Assembly: GCA_017994695.1 (NCBI GenBank)
Contig: JAGOKF010000013.1
Span: forward strand, 1-64,000
From: Myxococcota bacterium
GTDB lineage: Bacteria; Myxococcota_A; UBA9042; DTJE01
Length of the DNA stretch: 64,000 bases
Direction of reading: 5' to 3'
The notes beneath the pieces are model-generated. The model saw nothing but the letters and a program-made list of their open reading frames with translations. It did not search any database and was not told the origin of the DNA. Position numbers and translations under genes: made by a program. Below are positions 7,070 to 15,406 of this stretch, one piece after another; position 1 is the first letter of the stretch; each line of letters starts with the position of its first letter.

Positions 7070-9178
7070 TCACGGGGCTGTCGGCAACGGGGCCCCCGGA
7101 CCCGACCCGATCTTCCGACAGGCCAGGGGTCCGACGCCCTCCAGGATCCGGGGCAACAGCGTTTCCTCCGGCGATCCCGGATCGAAGAAGAAATGCAGGT
7201 GGATCACCCCTGCGGGGTCCTGGCGGTGGGCGCTGACGCCCCGGTTCCCGCCGGCGGCGGCCTGCTCCACCACCGCGAAGCCGTTCCCCCCCTCCCGGAT
7301 GGACATCCCCGGTTCCCCCTCGGTCGCCTCCCGGATGAGGTCCGCCATTTCCCGGGCGTCCCCCGGGGCCAGCGGCCTGGATCCCTCGGGCCCGATCCGC
7401 TTCCAGGTCTCCCCGCACTGGACCTGGATGGCCGCCAGTTGTCCCGTGCCCCCGGCGAAGGCCGGCGCGCTCTCGGGGTTCCCTTCCCGGACGTCCATCC
7501 AGGTGATCGGAATCTCCAGGGGGATCTCCCAGGCCGCTCCCTCGACGTTCCCCCGGACCGTCACGGCCCGCACCGGCAGCGTCTCCCCCAGGGGCCGCTG
7601 CCAGGACCGGTGCAGCCCGAAGGCCCCGGCGGCCATCGCGGCGATGCAGGCCGCCGCGACACCCGCCGCCGGAAGGATGCGGAAACGGGAGGGACGACGG
7701 GAGGTTCCCGCAGCCACCAGCCCCCCCAGGAACCCGCCCCCGTGGGCCGAGAGGCTGATCATCGGCAGCGCGGCTCCCAGCAGCACGTTGGCCAGGAGCG
7801 TCTGCAGGAAGGTCCGGAAGTTCCGACGGAACCATCGTCCCGGGAGCATCCGCCGGCCCCGCCAGAGGGCAAGGCCCCCCGCCGCGAAGACGCCGGCGAT
7901 GGCCCCCGAGGCCCCCACCAGCACCTGGTCCCGCCCGGTGGCCATCGCCAGCAGCCCGCCCGAGATCCCCGACACCAGGTAGGTCCAGACCAGGACCCGG
8001 GGCCCCAGGAGGCGCTCAACGATGCCGCCCGCGTAGGCCAGGAAGAGCATGTTCACCAGGAAGTGCACCGGCCCCGCATGGAGGCTCATCGAGGTGACGA
8101 GCCGCCAGGGGTCCGGGCCGAAGACCCGCGAGGGCACGGCCCCGCCCCACCGGAACAGGTGGGTCCCGTCCAGGCTGCTCCCGGTGGCCATCAGCAGCCC
8201 CAGCCAGGCCAGGTTCCAGATCACCAGCCCCAGCGTGGCCGGCGGCATCGCCGGGACGCTGGTCAGGAACTGGGGCAACCCGGCGGTGCGGCGCAGCCGG
8301 CGCGTCTCCTCCTCGGCCGCCTCCCGGACCCAGGGGGCCCGGCCCGAGGCCTGGACCGCCCGTGCCTTGCGACCCCAGGACCGCCGCTCCCGGGCCGGGA
8401 CCAGCACCCGCAAGGGGGAGAAGGGACGGAGCCACGGGTTCGGGTCCTCTCCCAGGGCCGCCAGCCACTCCAGGCCCGCCCGGTCCCGCCAGACCTCGGG
8501 CAACTCGGCCAGATCCCCGGGGCAGGCCAGCCCCGGCTCCTCCTGATCGAGCCCCAGGTCCATCCGGCGCAGCAGGTCCGACGCCTCCGCGATCCGATCC
8601 CGGGCCAGCAGCCCCCGGAGCAGCGCCACCCGGGCGGCCATCGTCCATCCCTGGAGCGGCATCGGGTCCGGGGACGGCGGAGGCAGCCTCCCGAGGACCC
8701 GATCCCAGTCCCCCAGGGCGGCCTCGGCCTGGATCAGGGCCTCGTTCAGGCGCAGCACCCCCGCGCCGGGAACCAGGCGGTCCAGGTGCCGCAGCCGGGC
8801 CAGGAAGGCCTCGTGGTCGATGCGCCCCCGGACCCTCGCGCTGGTCGCCGCCGCCGCACCCCGGTGGAGGCGCCGGATGGCGCTGGGCAGCAGCAGGCAG
8901 GCCAGGGTCTCCCACCAGGCCGAGGCCCGCCAGGCCCCCCGGATCCGGGCGATCTGGGCCGCCACGGCCGCCTGGGGCGGGAGGATCAGCATCGCGACCC
9001 CGACCAGCGATGCGACGGCCCCCACCTCGACCCACCCCTGCCAGGCGGCCAGCAGGGAGGCCCCGCCCAGGCCGACCAGGAAGGCCATCAGCGGCCGGTC
9101 GGCCCGGCGCCCCGCCCGGTGCAGGCTGTGGGCCGCCAGCAGCGCGATGACCCCGGTGACCAGGAACACCTGTTCCAT
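7070..9178 (-). CDS. Large rhomboid-family intramembrane serine protease
   Basis: The chosen start (ATG 9178) opens directly into a membrane helix (MEQVFLVTGVIALLAAH) and gives 702 residues. The N-terminal 300 residues hold two or three membrane helices and a soluble helical region with TPR-like spacing (LNEALIQAEAALGDWDRVL). The rhomboid core spans about 310-500: SLHAGPVHFLVNMLFL (H367/H372/N376), GASGAIAGV with nucleophile Ser424, and LSAHGGGFLGG with catalytic His479. The Ser/His dyad is intact, so the protein should be active. The last 200 residues are a periplasmic or cytoplasmic domain with no family I recognise. Rhomboids cleave membrane-spanning segments; the extra domains on both sides are unusual and suggest a specialised substrate or assembly role. 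Confidence 0.9.
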   Translation of the reverse strand: MEQVFLVTGVIALLAAHSLHRAGRRADRPLMAFLVGLGGASLLAAWQGWVEVGAVASLVGVAMLILPPQAAVAAQIARIRGAWRASAWWETLACLLLPSAIRRLHRGAAAATSARVRGRIDHEAFLARLRHLDRLVPGAGVLRLNEALIQAEAALGDWDRVLGRLPPPSPDPMPLQGWTMAARVALLRGLLARDRIAEASDLLRRMDLGLDQEEPGLACPGDLAELPEVWRDRAGLEWLAALGEDPNPWLRPFSPLRVLVPARERRSWGRKARAVQASGRAPWVREAAEEETRRLRRTAGLPQFLTSVPAMPPATLGLVIWNLAWLGLLMATGSSLDGTHLFRWGGAVPSRVFGPDPWRLVTSMSLHAGPVHFLVNMLFLAYAGGIVERLLGPRVLVWTYLVSGISGGLLAMATGRDQVLVGASGAIAGVFAAGGLALWRGRRMLPGRWFRRNFRTFLQTLLANVLLGAALPMISLSAHGGGFLGGLVAAGTSRRPSRFRILPAAGVAAACIAAMAAGAFGLHRSWQRPLGETLPVRAVTVRGNVEGAAWEIPLEIPITWMDVREGNPESAPAFAGGTGQLAAIQVQCGETWKRIGPEGSRPLAPGDAREMADLIREATEGEPGMSIREGGNGFAVVEQAAAGGNRGVSAHRQDPAGVIHLHFFFDPGSPEETLLPRILEGVGPLACRKIGSGPGAPLPTAP

Positions 9179-9351
9179 GAAGCCTCCCGCACTCGCCGGT
9201 AGCGTAGGGGCAACGACCGCCCATGGCAACCGCGCCACGGCCTTCACGCCGCCGTTTCCCAAGACCCGGAACCTGCCGGCTTTCCGGCATCTGGCGTTTC
9301 CCGTCGCGTGGGACCGTGGTAGTCCTTCGGCCGGTCCCTTGGGGAGGCGAC

Positions 9352-10269
9352 ATGAACGCGGAAGGAATGCCGGTCTTCGGGGAGGACCTGCTGCGGCGGT
9401 CCCGGCGGAGGCCCGGGCGGGTGGCGGTGCCCAGGGCCGACAACCAGGAGGCCCTCGAGGCCCTGGCGATGGCGATGGAAGACGGGGTGATCCAGGGGGG
9501 AGTCCTGATCGGCGATCCGGCCCGGATTCGCGAAACGGCGACCCAGGCGGGACTCCGCCTGGACCCCTTCGAACTGGTCTCCTGCGAGGACGACGGCGCG
9601 GCCTGCCGGCATGCCCTCGGCCTGGCCGCCTCCGGGGAGGTCCGCTTCGTGCTGAAGGGGCAGGTGGACACCAAGGTCCTGCTCCGGGCGCTGCTGGACC
9701 GTTCCCTGGGCCTGGTGCCCGAGGACCGCATCCTGACCCACGTGGCGATGACGGGGATTCCCGGGCATCCCCGGCCCCTCTTCTTCAGCGATGCGGCCAT
9801 CCTGATCGCCCCGACCCTCGCCGAGAAGATCCAGGCGGTCCGGAACCTGGTGGAGGTGGCCTCGGCCCTGGGGGTGCCCGAACCGCGGGTCTCCCTGATC
9901 GCGCCGGTGGAAAAGGTGAATCCCCGGATCGAGGCGACGGTCCATGCGGCCGAGATCGCCCGCATGGCCTCCGAGGGGGCCTTTCCCGGCGCCCGGGTGG
10001 CCGGCCCCCACGACCTCTACATCGCGACCTCCGAGGAAGGGGCACGGATCAAGGGGGTCCGGGACGCCGTGGCCGGGAATGCCGATGCCCTGCTGTTCCC
10101 GGACCTGAACACCGCCAACGTCTTCTACAAGACGCTGCCGAGGTTCCTGCCGGGGGCCTGGAACGCGGGCATCGTGGCCGGGGCCCGAATCCCGGTGCTC
10201 CTGCCCAGTCGGGCCGATCCCGCCCTGTGCAAGCGCATGGGGATCTGGCTGGCCGCCGCGCTGGCGTGA
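9352..10269 (+). CDS. Phosphate acetyl/butyryltransferase family enzyme
   Basis: The ATG at 9352 follows a GGGGAGG ribosome-binding site. The 305-residue product has the phosphotransacylase pattern: RVAVPRADNQEALEAL at the N-terminus, GEVRFVLKGQVDTKVLLRALL, ILTHVAMTGIPGHPRPLFFSDAAI, EKIQAVRNLVEVA, NADALLFPDLNTANVFYK and a C-terminal GARIPVLLPSRAD. This is the length and layout of phosphate butyryltransferase (Ptb) and short Pta enzymes, which exchange acyl-CoA and acyl-phosphate. No acetate or butyrate kinase gene is adjacent, so the chain length of the acyl group cannot be set. The 5' leader contains a perfect hairpin TGCCGG-CTTT-CCGGCA at 9274-9289, without a T run. Confidence 0.88.
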   Translation: MNAEGMPVFGEDLLRRSRRRPGRVAVPRADNQEALEALAMAMEDGVIQGGVLIGDPARIRETATQAGLRLDPFELVSCEDDGAACRHALGLAASGEVRFVLKGQVDTKVLLRALLDRSLGLVPEDRILTHVAMTGIPGHPRPLFFSDAAILIAPTLAEKIQAVRNLVEVASALGVPEPRVSLIAPVEKVNPRIEATVHAAEIARMASEGAFPGARVAGPHDLYIATSEEGARIKGVRDAVAGNADALLFPDLNTANVFYKTLPRFLPGAWNAGIVAGARIPVLLPSRADPALCKRMGIWLAAALA

Positions 10270-10288
10270 AACGCGGGATGCCGACGTG

Positions 10289-10627
10289 TCAGGCCCGGCC
10301 CGGTCCCTCGGGAACCGGCAATCGGACCCGGTACACGTCCAGGTGGGAGGTCTCCCCCTCGGCCAGGCACCGGCTGCACCGATCCAGTTTCAGCACGATG
10401 CCCCGGAGGTCCTCCAGGTCGTAGCCGTGATCGGCCAGGAGGTCCCGGGCCGCCTCCTCAGGGACGCTCCAGCGCCGCCCGCAGGTCCGGCAGAACAGCG
10501 TGATGTCCAGGGGATCGCCGCATTCCCCGCAGATGCAGTCCCGGTCGGTGGTCCCCTCGGCGCCGCAGATCACGCAGTGCCCTCGATTGGCGGCGGGGTC
10601 CCGGGCCTGTCGGGGAAGGCGTCTCAT
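10289..10627 (-). CDS. Small cysteine-rich zinc-ribbon protein, function unknown
   Basis: The ATG at 10627 gives a 112-residue soluble protein with nine cysteines in pairs: CVIC (18-21), CICGEC (31-36), CRTC (46-49) and CSRC (84-87). At least two zinc sites are therefore likely. The region between the third and fourth pair (PEEAARDLLADHGYDLEDL) is helical. The frame extends upstream to 10693, but that part is low in cysteine and rich in Pro/Ser and looks non-coding. It is convergent with the acyltransferase gene (19 bases apart) and divergent from mpl. I do not recognise the family. Confidence 0.6.
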   Translation of the reverse strand: MRRLPRQARDPAANRGHCVICGAEGTTDRDCICGECGDPLDITLFCRTCGRRWSVPEEAARDLLADHGYDLEDLRGIVLKLDRCSRCLAEGETSHLDVYRVRLPVPEGPGRA

Positions 10628-10712
10628 CGGAGCAAGGATAGGCTCCCCGATTCCGGACCGACAAACGGACGACATCCCCGCCCCCCGCCCCATCCCCCGG
10701 GGTGGCGTCCGG

Positions 10713-10742
10713 TTGGTAGTCGTTCCCTCCCTGGCCTAGCAT
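10713..10742 (+). promoter_or_regulatory. Candidate promoter for mpl
   Basis: TTGGTA (10713-10718) and TAGCAT (10737-10742) are separated by 18 bases and lie 28 bases before the mpl start codon. The TAGCAT -10 form is identical to the one before the Hxs cassette. Confidence 0.5.
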
Positions 10743-10770
10743 CGAGGCCGGTCCCGACGGAGGTCTCGCG

Positions 10771-12186
10771 ATGGCCCCTTCCCCGCGCGTGCACATCCTG
10801 GGCATCGGAGGCACGGCCATGTCCGCCGTGGCCGGGCTGTTCCGCCAGGCGGGCTGGGAGGTCCGGGGGTCTGACCAGGCCCGTCCCTACCCACCCGTCG
10901 GCGACCTGCTGGATCGCCTCGGCATCCCGGTGATGCACCCCTACCGGCCGGAAAACCTCCTCTGGGGACCGGACCTCGTGGTTGTCGGAAACGTGATTCG
11001 CCGGACCAACCCCGAGGCGGTGGCCCTGCTGGAGTCCGGCCTGCCCTACGATTCCTTCCCCGAGGCCCTCCGCCGGCACTTCCTGGAGGACCGGATGCCC
11101 GTGGTGATCGCCGGCACCCACGGCAAGACCACCACGTCGTCCCTGGTGGCCCACCTGCTGGCGGCCCAGGGCCTCGATCCCTCCTTCCTGATCGGCGGCG
11201 TTCCCCGGAACTTCGGCGCCAACCACCGGCTGGGAACAGGCCGGCACTTCGTGCTGGAGGGGGACGAATACGACACGGCCTTCTTCGACAAGACCCCGAA
11301 ATTCCTGCACTACGCCCCCCAGGCGGCCCTGGTCAACAACATCGAGTTCGACCACGCGGACATCTTCGCCGACCTCGAGGCGGTGATCCGCGCCTTCGCC
11401 TCCTTCGTCGAGATCGTCCCCCCGGGACAGCCCCTGCTGGTTCCAAAGGCCGACGATCACGTCCGGGAAGTCCTCCGGCGCACCGGGCGCACCGGCATCA
11501 CGTTCGGAATCGACGAGGGAACATGGCACTGCGAGGACCTGCGCTGGGACCAGGGACATGCCCGGTTCCGGCTGGTCCGGGGAACCGCCGAGGCCGGGTT
11601 CTTCGAACTGCCGATGATCGGGCGGCAGAACCTCCACAACGCCGTCGGGGCACTCGCCCTGGTCCACGAGATCGGCGCCGCCGGACCCGGGCTGGGCCAG
11701 GCGCTTTCCTCCTTCCTGGGGGTGCGGAAACGCCAGGAGATCCGGGGGACCGCCGGGGGCGTCACGGTGATCGAGGACTTCGCCCATCACCCGACCGCCG
11801 TCCGGGAGACCCTCCGGGCGGTCCGGGGTGCCTGGCCCGGCGGGCGGGTCGTGGCCCTCTTCGAGGTCGAGTCCAACACCAGCCGGAGACGGGTCTTCCA
11901 GCAGGACTACGCCGCGGCCTTCCGGGAGGCCGACGAGGTCTTCTTCTGCCGGCCCTTCGACAAGCCGGACAACCTCCCCGAGGACCAGAAGATCGACATG
12001 GATCGACTCTGCGCGGACCTCGCGGCCTCGGGGGTCCCGGCCCACCTGGTCCCGGACATCGAGGACCTGGCCCGGGAGGCCGTCGCTCGGGTCGGCCCGG
12101 GAGACGTGCTGCTGGCCATGAGCGGCCGGGACTTCCACGGCATCCACGACCGCCTGCTGTCGCTGCTGGCGTCCCGCCGGCCCTGA
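10771..12186 (+). CDS. mpl: UDP-N-acetylmuramate:L-alanyl-gamma-D-glutamyl-meso-diaminopimelate ligase
   Basis: This is a 471-residue Mur-ligase family enzyme. The N-terminal Rossmann motif is HILGIGGTAMSAVAGLFRQAG and the ATP-binding loop is AGTHGKTTT (about 115-122). The central domain has EGDEYDTAFFDK and NNIEFDHADIF. The C-terminal domain shows GVRKRQEIRG, IEDFAHHPTAV and VALFEVESNTSRRRVFQ, where the Asn-Thr-Ser-Arg-Arg segment is characteristic of Mpl rather than MurC. Mpl reattaches the murein tripeptide recovered from turnover to UDP-MurNAc, short-cutting de novo peptidoglycan synthesis. It stands alone behind its own promoter. The following intergenic region to the next gene is 155 bases. 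Confidence 0.95.
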   Translation: MAPSPRVHILGIGGTAMSAVAGLFRQAGWEVRGSDQARPYPPVGDLLDRLGIPVMHPYRPENLLWGPDLVVVGNVIRRTNPEAVALLESGLPYDSFPEALRRHFLEDRMPVVIAGTHGKTTTSSLVAHLLAAQGLDPSFLIGGVPRNFGANHRLGTGRHFVLEGDEYDTAFFDKTPKFLHYAPQAALVNNIEFDHADIFADLEAVIRAFASFVEIVPPGQPLLVPKADDHVREVLRRTGRTGITFGIDEGTWHCEDLRWDQGHARFRLVRGTAEAGFFELPMIGRQNLHNAVGALALVHEIGAAGPGLGQALSSFLGVRKRQEIRGTAGGVTVIEDFAHHPTAVRETLRAVRGAWPGGRVVALFEVESNTSRRRVFQQDYAAAFREADEVFFCRPFDKPDNLPEDQKIDMDRLCADLAASGVPAHLVPDIEDLAREAVARVGPGDVLLAMSGRDFHGIHDRLLSLLASRRP

Positions 12187-12341
12187 AGGCCGCCCGCCCC
12201 CTTGCCCCGAACCGGAACCCGGGAACCGTTCCAGGGGATCATCTGACCCGGCCGCCCCTTCCTCTTCCCGGGGCTTGTGTGCTAGGTTCCGCCGGGAAAC
12301 AGGGAATCCCGGAACCAGTACCGGGAGTTGGAGGACATGCC

Positions 12342-13664
12342 ATGAACGTCGTGCAACCGGTCCGGGCCATTCGCTACCGGCCCGAGGTGGTCGGGGACCT
12401 GGCCAAGGTCGTCGCGCCTCCCTACGACGTGATCACACCCCGGCAGCAGCAGGAACTCTACCAGCGACACCCGGACAACGTGATCCGCCTGGACCTGGCG
12501 ATGGAGTTCCCCGGCGACACCGACACCGACAACCGCTACACGAGGTCCCGGGACGATCTCCGCCGCCTGCTGCGCCAGGGAAGCATCGCCCGGGACCCGG
12601 AACCTTCCTACTATGTCTATGACCAGACGTTCCCGGGACCCGACGGGCGCACCGTGACGCGACGGGGGGTGATCGGAAGGCGCCGCATCGAGGACGACGA
12701 CACCGGCATCCGGGCCCACGAGCGAACCCTGGAAGGCCCGAAGCAGGACCGGTTCCGCCTGTTCCGGACGACCCACGTCACGTGCAGCCAGGTCTTCACC
12801 TTCTACACCGATCCCGAGCGGCAGGTCGAGGCCCTGCTGGAGACCCCCGGGGTCGTGGAACCGCTGGCCCGCTTCGCCGGCGAAGACGGCGTCGTCCACG
12901 CCCTGGGTCGCGTGACCCGACCCGACGCCGTCGCCCGCATTTCCGAGGTCCTCTCGGGCGTCGTCCACTACATCGCCGACGGGCACCACCGCTTCGAGAC
13001 CTTCCGGAACTACCGACGGGCCCGCCTGGGCGAGGTCTCCCGGGTCACCGGGGACGAGCCCTGGCAGTTCGCCAGCGTCTTCATGGCCAACACCGCCCAG
13101 GAAGGGCTCGTGATCCTCCCGATCCATCGCCTCGTCCGGGGCGTGCCCGAGGGTTCCTGGACCGGCCTCTGGGGTGCCCTGCAGCAGGAATGCACCATCG
13201 AGGCCGTGGAGGGGGACGCACACGCGGCCTGGAAGGTTCTGCAGTCCTGGCGGGGCCAGGGTCCCGCCTTCGCCTGGAAGTGCCGGGAGACGCCCTGGCA
13301 GATCCTCCGTCCGACTCCCGCCGCACACATGGCCTTCTGCCGGTCCTCGGGCCTCCCCGGCCCGGTGGCCGCCCTGGACGTCTCCTGGCTGCACGAAAAG
13401 GTCTTCCGGGAACTGCTGGGGATCTCCCGGGAGGCCCTGGCCGCCCAGACCTACCTGGACTACTGCCACTCCCCGGCGGAGGTCGAGGAGGCTCTCCGGG
13501 ACCATCCCGAGTACCAGGCCGCCGTGATGCTGAACCCGGTCCAGGTGCAGCAGATCGAGGCCGTGGCGGCCGCCGGGGAGCGGATGCCCCAGAAGTCCAC
13601 CTTCTTCTATCCGAAGATCCTCTCGGGGGTCGTCATCCATCCCCTGGAGGAGGAAATCCCCTAG
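12342..13664 (+). CDS. DUF1015 family protein
   Basis: The 440-residue protein matches the DUF1015 (SerC-adjacent) family: an N-terminal VVAPPYDVIT, then a NVIRLDLA strand, GVIGRRRIEDDDTG with RAHERTLEGPKQDR, and the most conserved segment VVHYIADGHHRFETFRNYR. A late MPQKSTFFYPKILSGVVIHPL ends the domain. The biochemical function of the family is not established; the conserved ADGHHR suggests metal or nucleotide chemistry. An AGTTGGAGGA purine stretch precedes ATG 12342; the open frame continues upstream only inside mpl. A TAGGTT hexamer at 12283-12288 may be a weak -10. Four bases separate its stop from the next start, so it is coupled to the methyltransferase. Confidence 0.92.
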   Translation: MNVVQPVRAIRYRPEVVGDLAKVVAPPYDVITPRQQQELYQRHPDNVIRLDLAMEFPGDTDTDNRYTRSRDDLRRLLRQGSIARDPEPSYYVYDQTFPGPDGRTVTRRGVIGRRRIEDDDTGIRAHERTLEGPKQDRFRLFRTTHVTCSQVFTFYTDPERQVEALLETPGVVEPLARFAGEDGVVHALGRVTRPDAVARISEVLSGVVHYIADGHHRFETFRNYRRARLGEVSRVTGDEPWQFASVFMANTAQEGLVILPIHRLVRGVPEGSWTGLWGALQQECTIEAVEGDAHAAWKVLQSWRGQGPAFAWKCRETPWQILRPTPAAHMAFCRSSGLPGPVAALDVSWLHEKVFRELLGISREALAAQTYLDYCHSPAEVEEALRDHPEYQAAVMLNPVQVQQIEAVAAAGERMPQKSTFFYPKILSGVVIHPLEEEIP

Positions 13665-13668
13665 ACCG

Positions 13669-14418
13669 ATGGCACCCGGAACCCGCCTCTCGGAGCCCCC
13701 GCGCCGCCGCCCCGATCGCCCGCTCCCGGCGGGGGTGGACCTCCCGGCTCTGCTTCCCGGCGAGGACCTCACGGTGCTGATGGACGCCATCGTGCTGGTC
13801 CAGGCCCGGGACGGATACCGCTTCGGCGAGGACGCGGTGGCGCTGGCCCGCCATGTCCTCGAGACCGGGCCCCGGGGCCCCCTGCTGGAGATCGGCACCG
13901 GCAGCGGCGTGATCCCCCTGGTGCTGGCCCACCGGGGCTGGGAGGACCCCATCTGGGCCGTCGAGTTCCAGGAGGCCCTGGCGGACCGGGCCGCCCGGAA
14001 CGTCCGGGCGAACCACCGGGATCGCCAGGTCCGGGTGATCCGAGGCGATGCCCGCGATCCGGCGACCTGGCTCCCGGCGGGCACGACCTTCCCCCGGGTG
14101 GTCTCGAACCCCCCGTTCTGGCCCGTGGGATCCGGCCGGCGGAACCCCCATCCCGAAAAAGAGGCCGCCCGCCACGAGGTCTTCCTGGATCTTCCGGGCC
14201 TCCTCCGCACGATCCGGACCGCCCTGGCCCCCGGAGGGATCGCCACCGTCCTCCTTCCCATGTCCCGCCTCGGGGAGATCCACCGGGAGGCCCGCGCACT
14301 GGGCCTTTGGCTGCACCACTGGACCGAACTGCTGCCAGCCGCCCGCCCCTCCCGGGCCCTGGTGGCCGTGGACCTGGCCCCCGGTCCCACTCCTCCTGGA
14401 GGGTCTCCCCATTCTTGA
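13669..14418 (+). CDS. TrmN6-like tRNA1(Val) adenine-N6 methyltransferase
   Basis: This 249-residue SAM-dependent methyltransferase has motif I LLEIGTGSGVIPL (about 72-84), an acidic strand end IWAVEFQE, RVIRGDARD and the catalytic VVSNPPFWP (NPPF at 147-150). NPPF/NPPY marks amino-group (N6-adenine or Gln) methylation. The region RRNPHPEKEAARHEVFLDL following it and the DGYRFGEDAVALA segment near the start are typical of YfiC/TrmN6 enzymes that modify A37 of a valine tRNA. The gene starts four bases after DUF1015, and the last codon overlaps the -35 element of the downstream promoter. Confidence 0.85.
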   Translation: MAPGTRLSEPPRRRPDRPLPAGVDLPALLPGEDLTVLMDAIVLVQARDGYRFGEDAVALARHVLETGPRGPLLEIGTGSGVIPLVLAHRGWEDPIWAVEFQEALADRAARNVRANHRDRQVRVIRGDARDPATWLPAGTTFPRVVSNPPFWPVGSGRRNPHPEKEAARHEVFLDLPGLLRTIRTALAPGGIATVLLPMSRLGEIHREARALGLWLHHWTELLPAARPSRALVAVDLAPGPTPPGGSPHS

Positions 14419-14443
14419 CACCACTCTGGCAAGGCCATAGATT
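14415..14443 (+). promoter_or_regulatory. Sigma-70-type promoter for the small-protein/DUF1844/thioredoxin operon
   Basis: A perfect TTGACA (14415-14420) and TAGATT (14438-14443) are exactly 17 bases apart. The -35 box overlaps the stop codon of the methyltransferase gene. The first start codon lies 42 bases downstream of the -10. Confidence 0.7.
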
Positions 14444-14485
14444 GCCCCCGGTGACGCCCGTCGCGCCCGATTCGGGAGTACATCG

Positions 14486-14689
14486 ATGGATCGAGACCTG
14501 CTCTTCGACGTTCGGCTCCAGCAGCGCCATCTGGCGAAGAAGACTCTGGCCCCCGAGGACCTCGAGGCCTACCTGAAGGGCCTTCCCGATGCCGCGGAGA
14601 ACGTGGCCAATCCCGAGGCCCTGCCCCCGGGGGCTTCCAGGGACGACGGACCCGAGTCAAAGACGGGCAAGGCTTCCAGGAAGCGGTGA
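14486..14689 (+). CDS. Small hydrophilic protein, function unknown
   Basis: This is a 67-residue protein with a helical N-terminal half (MDRDLLFDVRLQQRHLAKKTL, LAPEDLEAYLKGLPD) and a charged, disordered C-terminal tail. It has no cysteine, signal peptide or membrane segment. Position supports it as a real gene: it sits between a good promoter and DUF1844, 18 bases before the latter. The first half resembles the short family often found beside DUF1844 in deltaproteobacterial genomes, but its role is unknown. Confidence 0.7.
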   Translation: MDRDLLFDVRLQQRHLAKKTLAPEDLEAYLKGLPDAAENVANPEALPPGASRDDGPESKTGKASRKR

Positions 14690-14707
14690 GGTCCCGGAGG
14701 GGATGAG

Positions 14708-15019
14708 ATGACCGACGACGATTGCGGCTGCAGGGCGCCCGGCGTGGACTTGCGGGAGGTGGATTTCACCGCCTTCGTGCTGTCGATGGGCACCACGGCG
14801 ATGTACCACCTGGGCCAGGGGGCCCCGGAAACGGAAGGCAGGCCGACCGTGAACCTCCCCATGGCCCGCCACGTGATTGACCTGCTGGCGATGATCCAGC
14901 AGAAGACCCGGGGCAACCTGACCGACGACGAGAAGACCTTCCTGGAACGGCTGCTGCTGGATCTGCGCCTGAAATACGTCGAGGTCTGCAAGCACCAGGC
15001 GCGGGTCATCGAAACCTGA
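14708..15019 (+). CDS. DUF1844 family protein
   Basis: This 103-residue protein is almost entirely the DUF1844 domain: DFTAFVLSMGTTAMYHLGQ, then NLPMARHVIDLLAMIQQKT, GNLTDDEKTFLERLLLDLRLKYVEV. The N-terminus has DCGC, a possible metal site. The family is small, helical and of unknown function. It is the middle gene of a three-gene operon that ends in thioredoxin; the spacing to trxA is 24 bases. Confidence 0.9.
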   Translation: MTDDDCGCRAPGVDLREVDFTAFVLSMGTTAMYHLGQGAPETEGRPTVNLPMARHVIDLLAMIQQKTRGNLTDDEKTFLERLLLDLRLKYVEVCKHQARVIET

Positions 15020-15043
15020 CTTCTCTGGCATGAGGAAATCGCA

Positions 15044-15379
15044 ATGGCGGACAATCCCCTGGTTCTGCACCTGACCGACGACACCTTCGAACAGGAGGTC
15101 CTGAAGTCCCCGATCCCGGTGGTGGTGGATTTCTGGGCCGAGTGGTGCGGCCCCTGCAAGGCCATCGCGCCGGTGGTCGGCGACATCGCCACCGCCTACT
15201 CGGGGCGCCTGAAGGTCTGCAAGGTCAACGTGGACGACCACCAGAAATACGCGGGCCGTTTCAACATCACCGCGATTCCCACCCTGCTGGTGTTCAAGAA
15301 CGGCCAGGTCGTGGACCAGATCGTCGGCGCCCTGCCCAAGGCGAAACTGGTGGAGCGCCTCGAGCGGCACCTGGGATAG
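15044..15379 (+). CDS. trxA: Thioredoxin
   Basis: This classical 111-residue thioredoxin carries the redox site WCGPC (Trp34, Cys35, Cys38) in VVDFWAEWCGPCKAIAPV, the buried Asp in VVVDFW, the cis-proline loop ITAIPTLLVFKNG and the terminal VGALPKAKLVERL helix. It has no signal peptide, so it works in the cytoplasm as a disulfide reductant for ribonucleotide reductase, peroxiredoxins and others. The AGGAAAT before the start is a weak ribosome-binding site; expression probably comes from the promoter at 14415. Confidence 0.95.
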   Translation: MADNPLVLHLTDDTFEQEVLKSPIPVVVDFWAEWCGPCKAIAPVVGDIATAYSGRLKVCKVNVDDHQKYAGRFNITAIPTLLVFKNGQVVDQIVGALPKAKLVERLERHLG

Positions 15380-15406
15380 GAATCAATCCCGGGAAAGGCC
15401 CCCGGA

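Noticed and set aside
9274-9289. Hairpin TGCCGG-CTTT-CCGGCA before the acyltransferase gene as terminator or riboswitch
   Set aside because: No T run follows and no larger aptamer-like fold is apparent; noted in the gene entry only.
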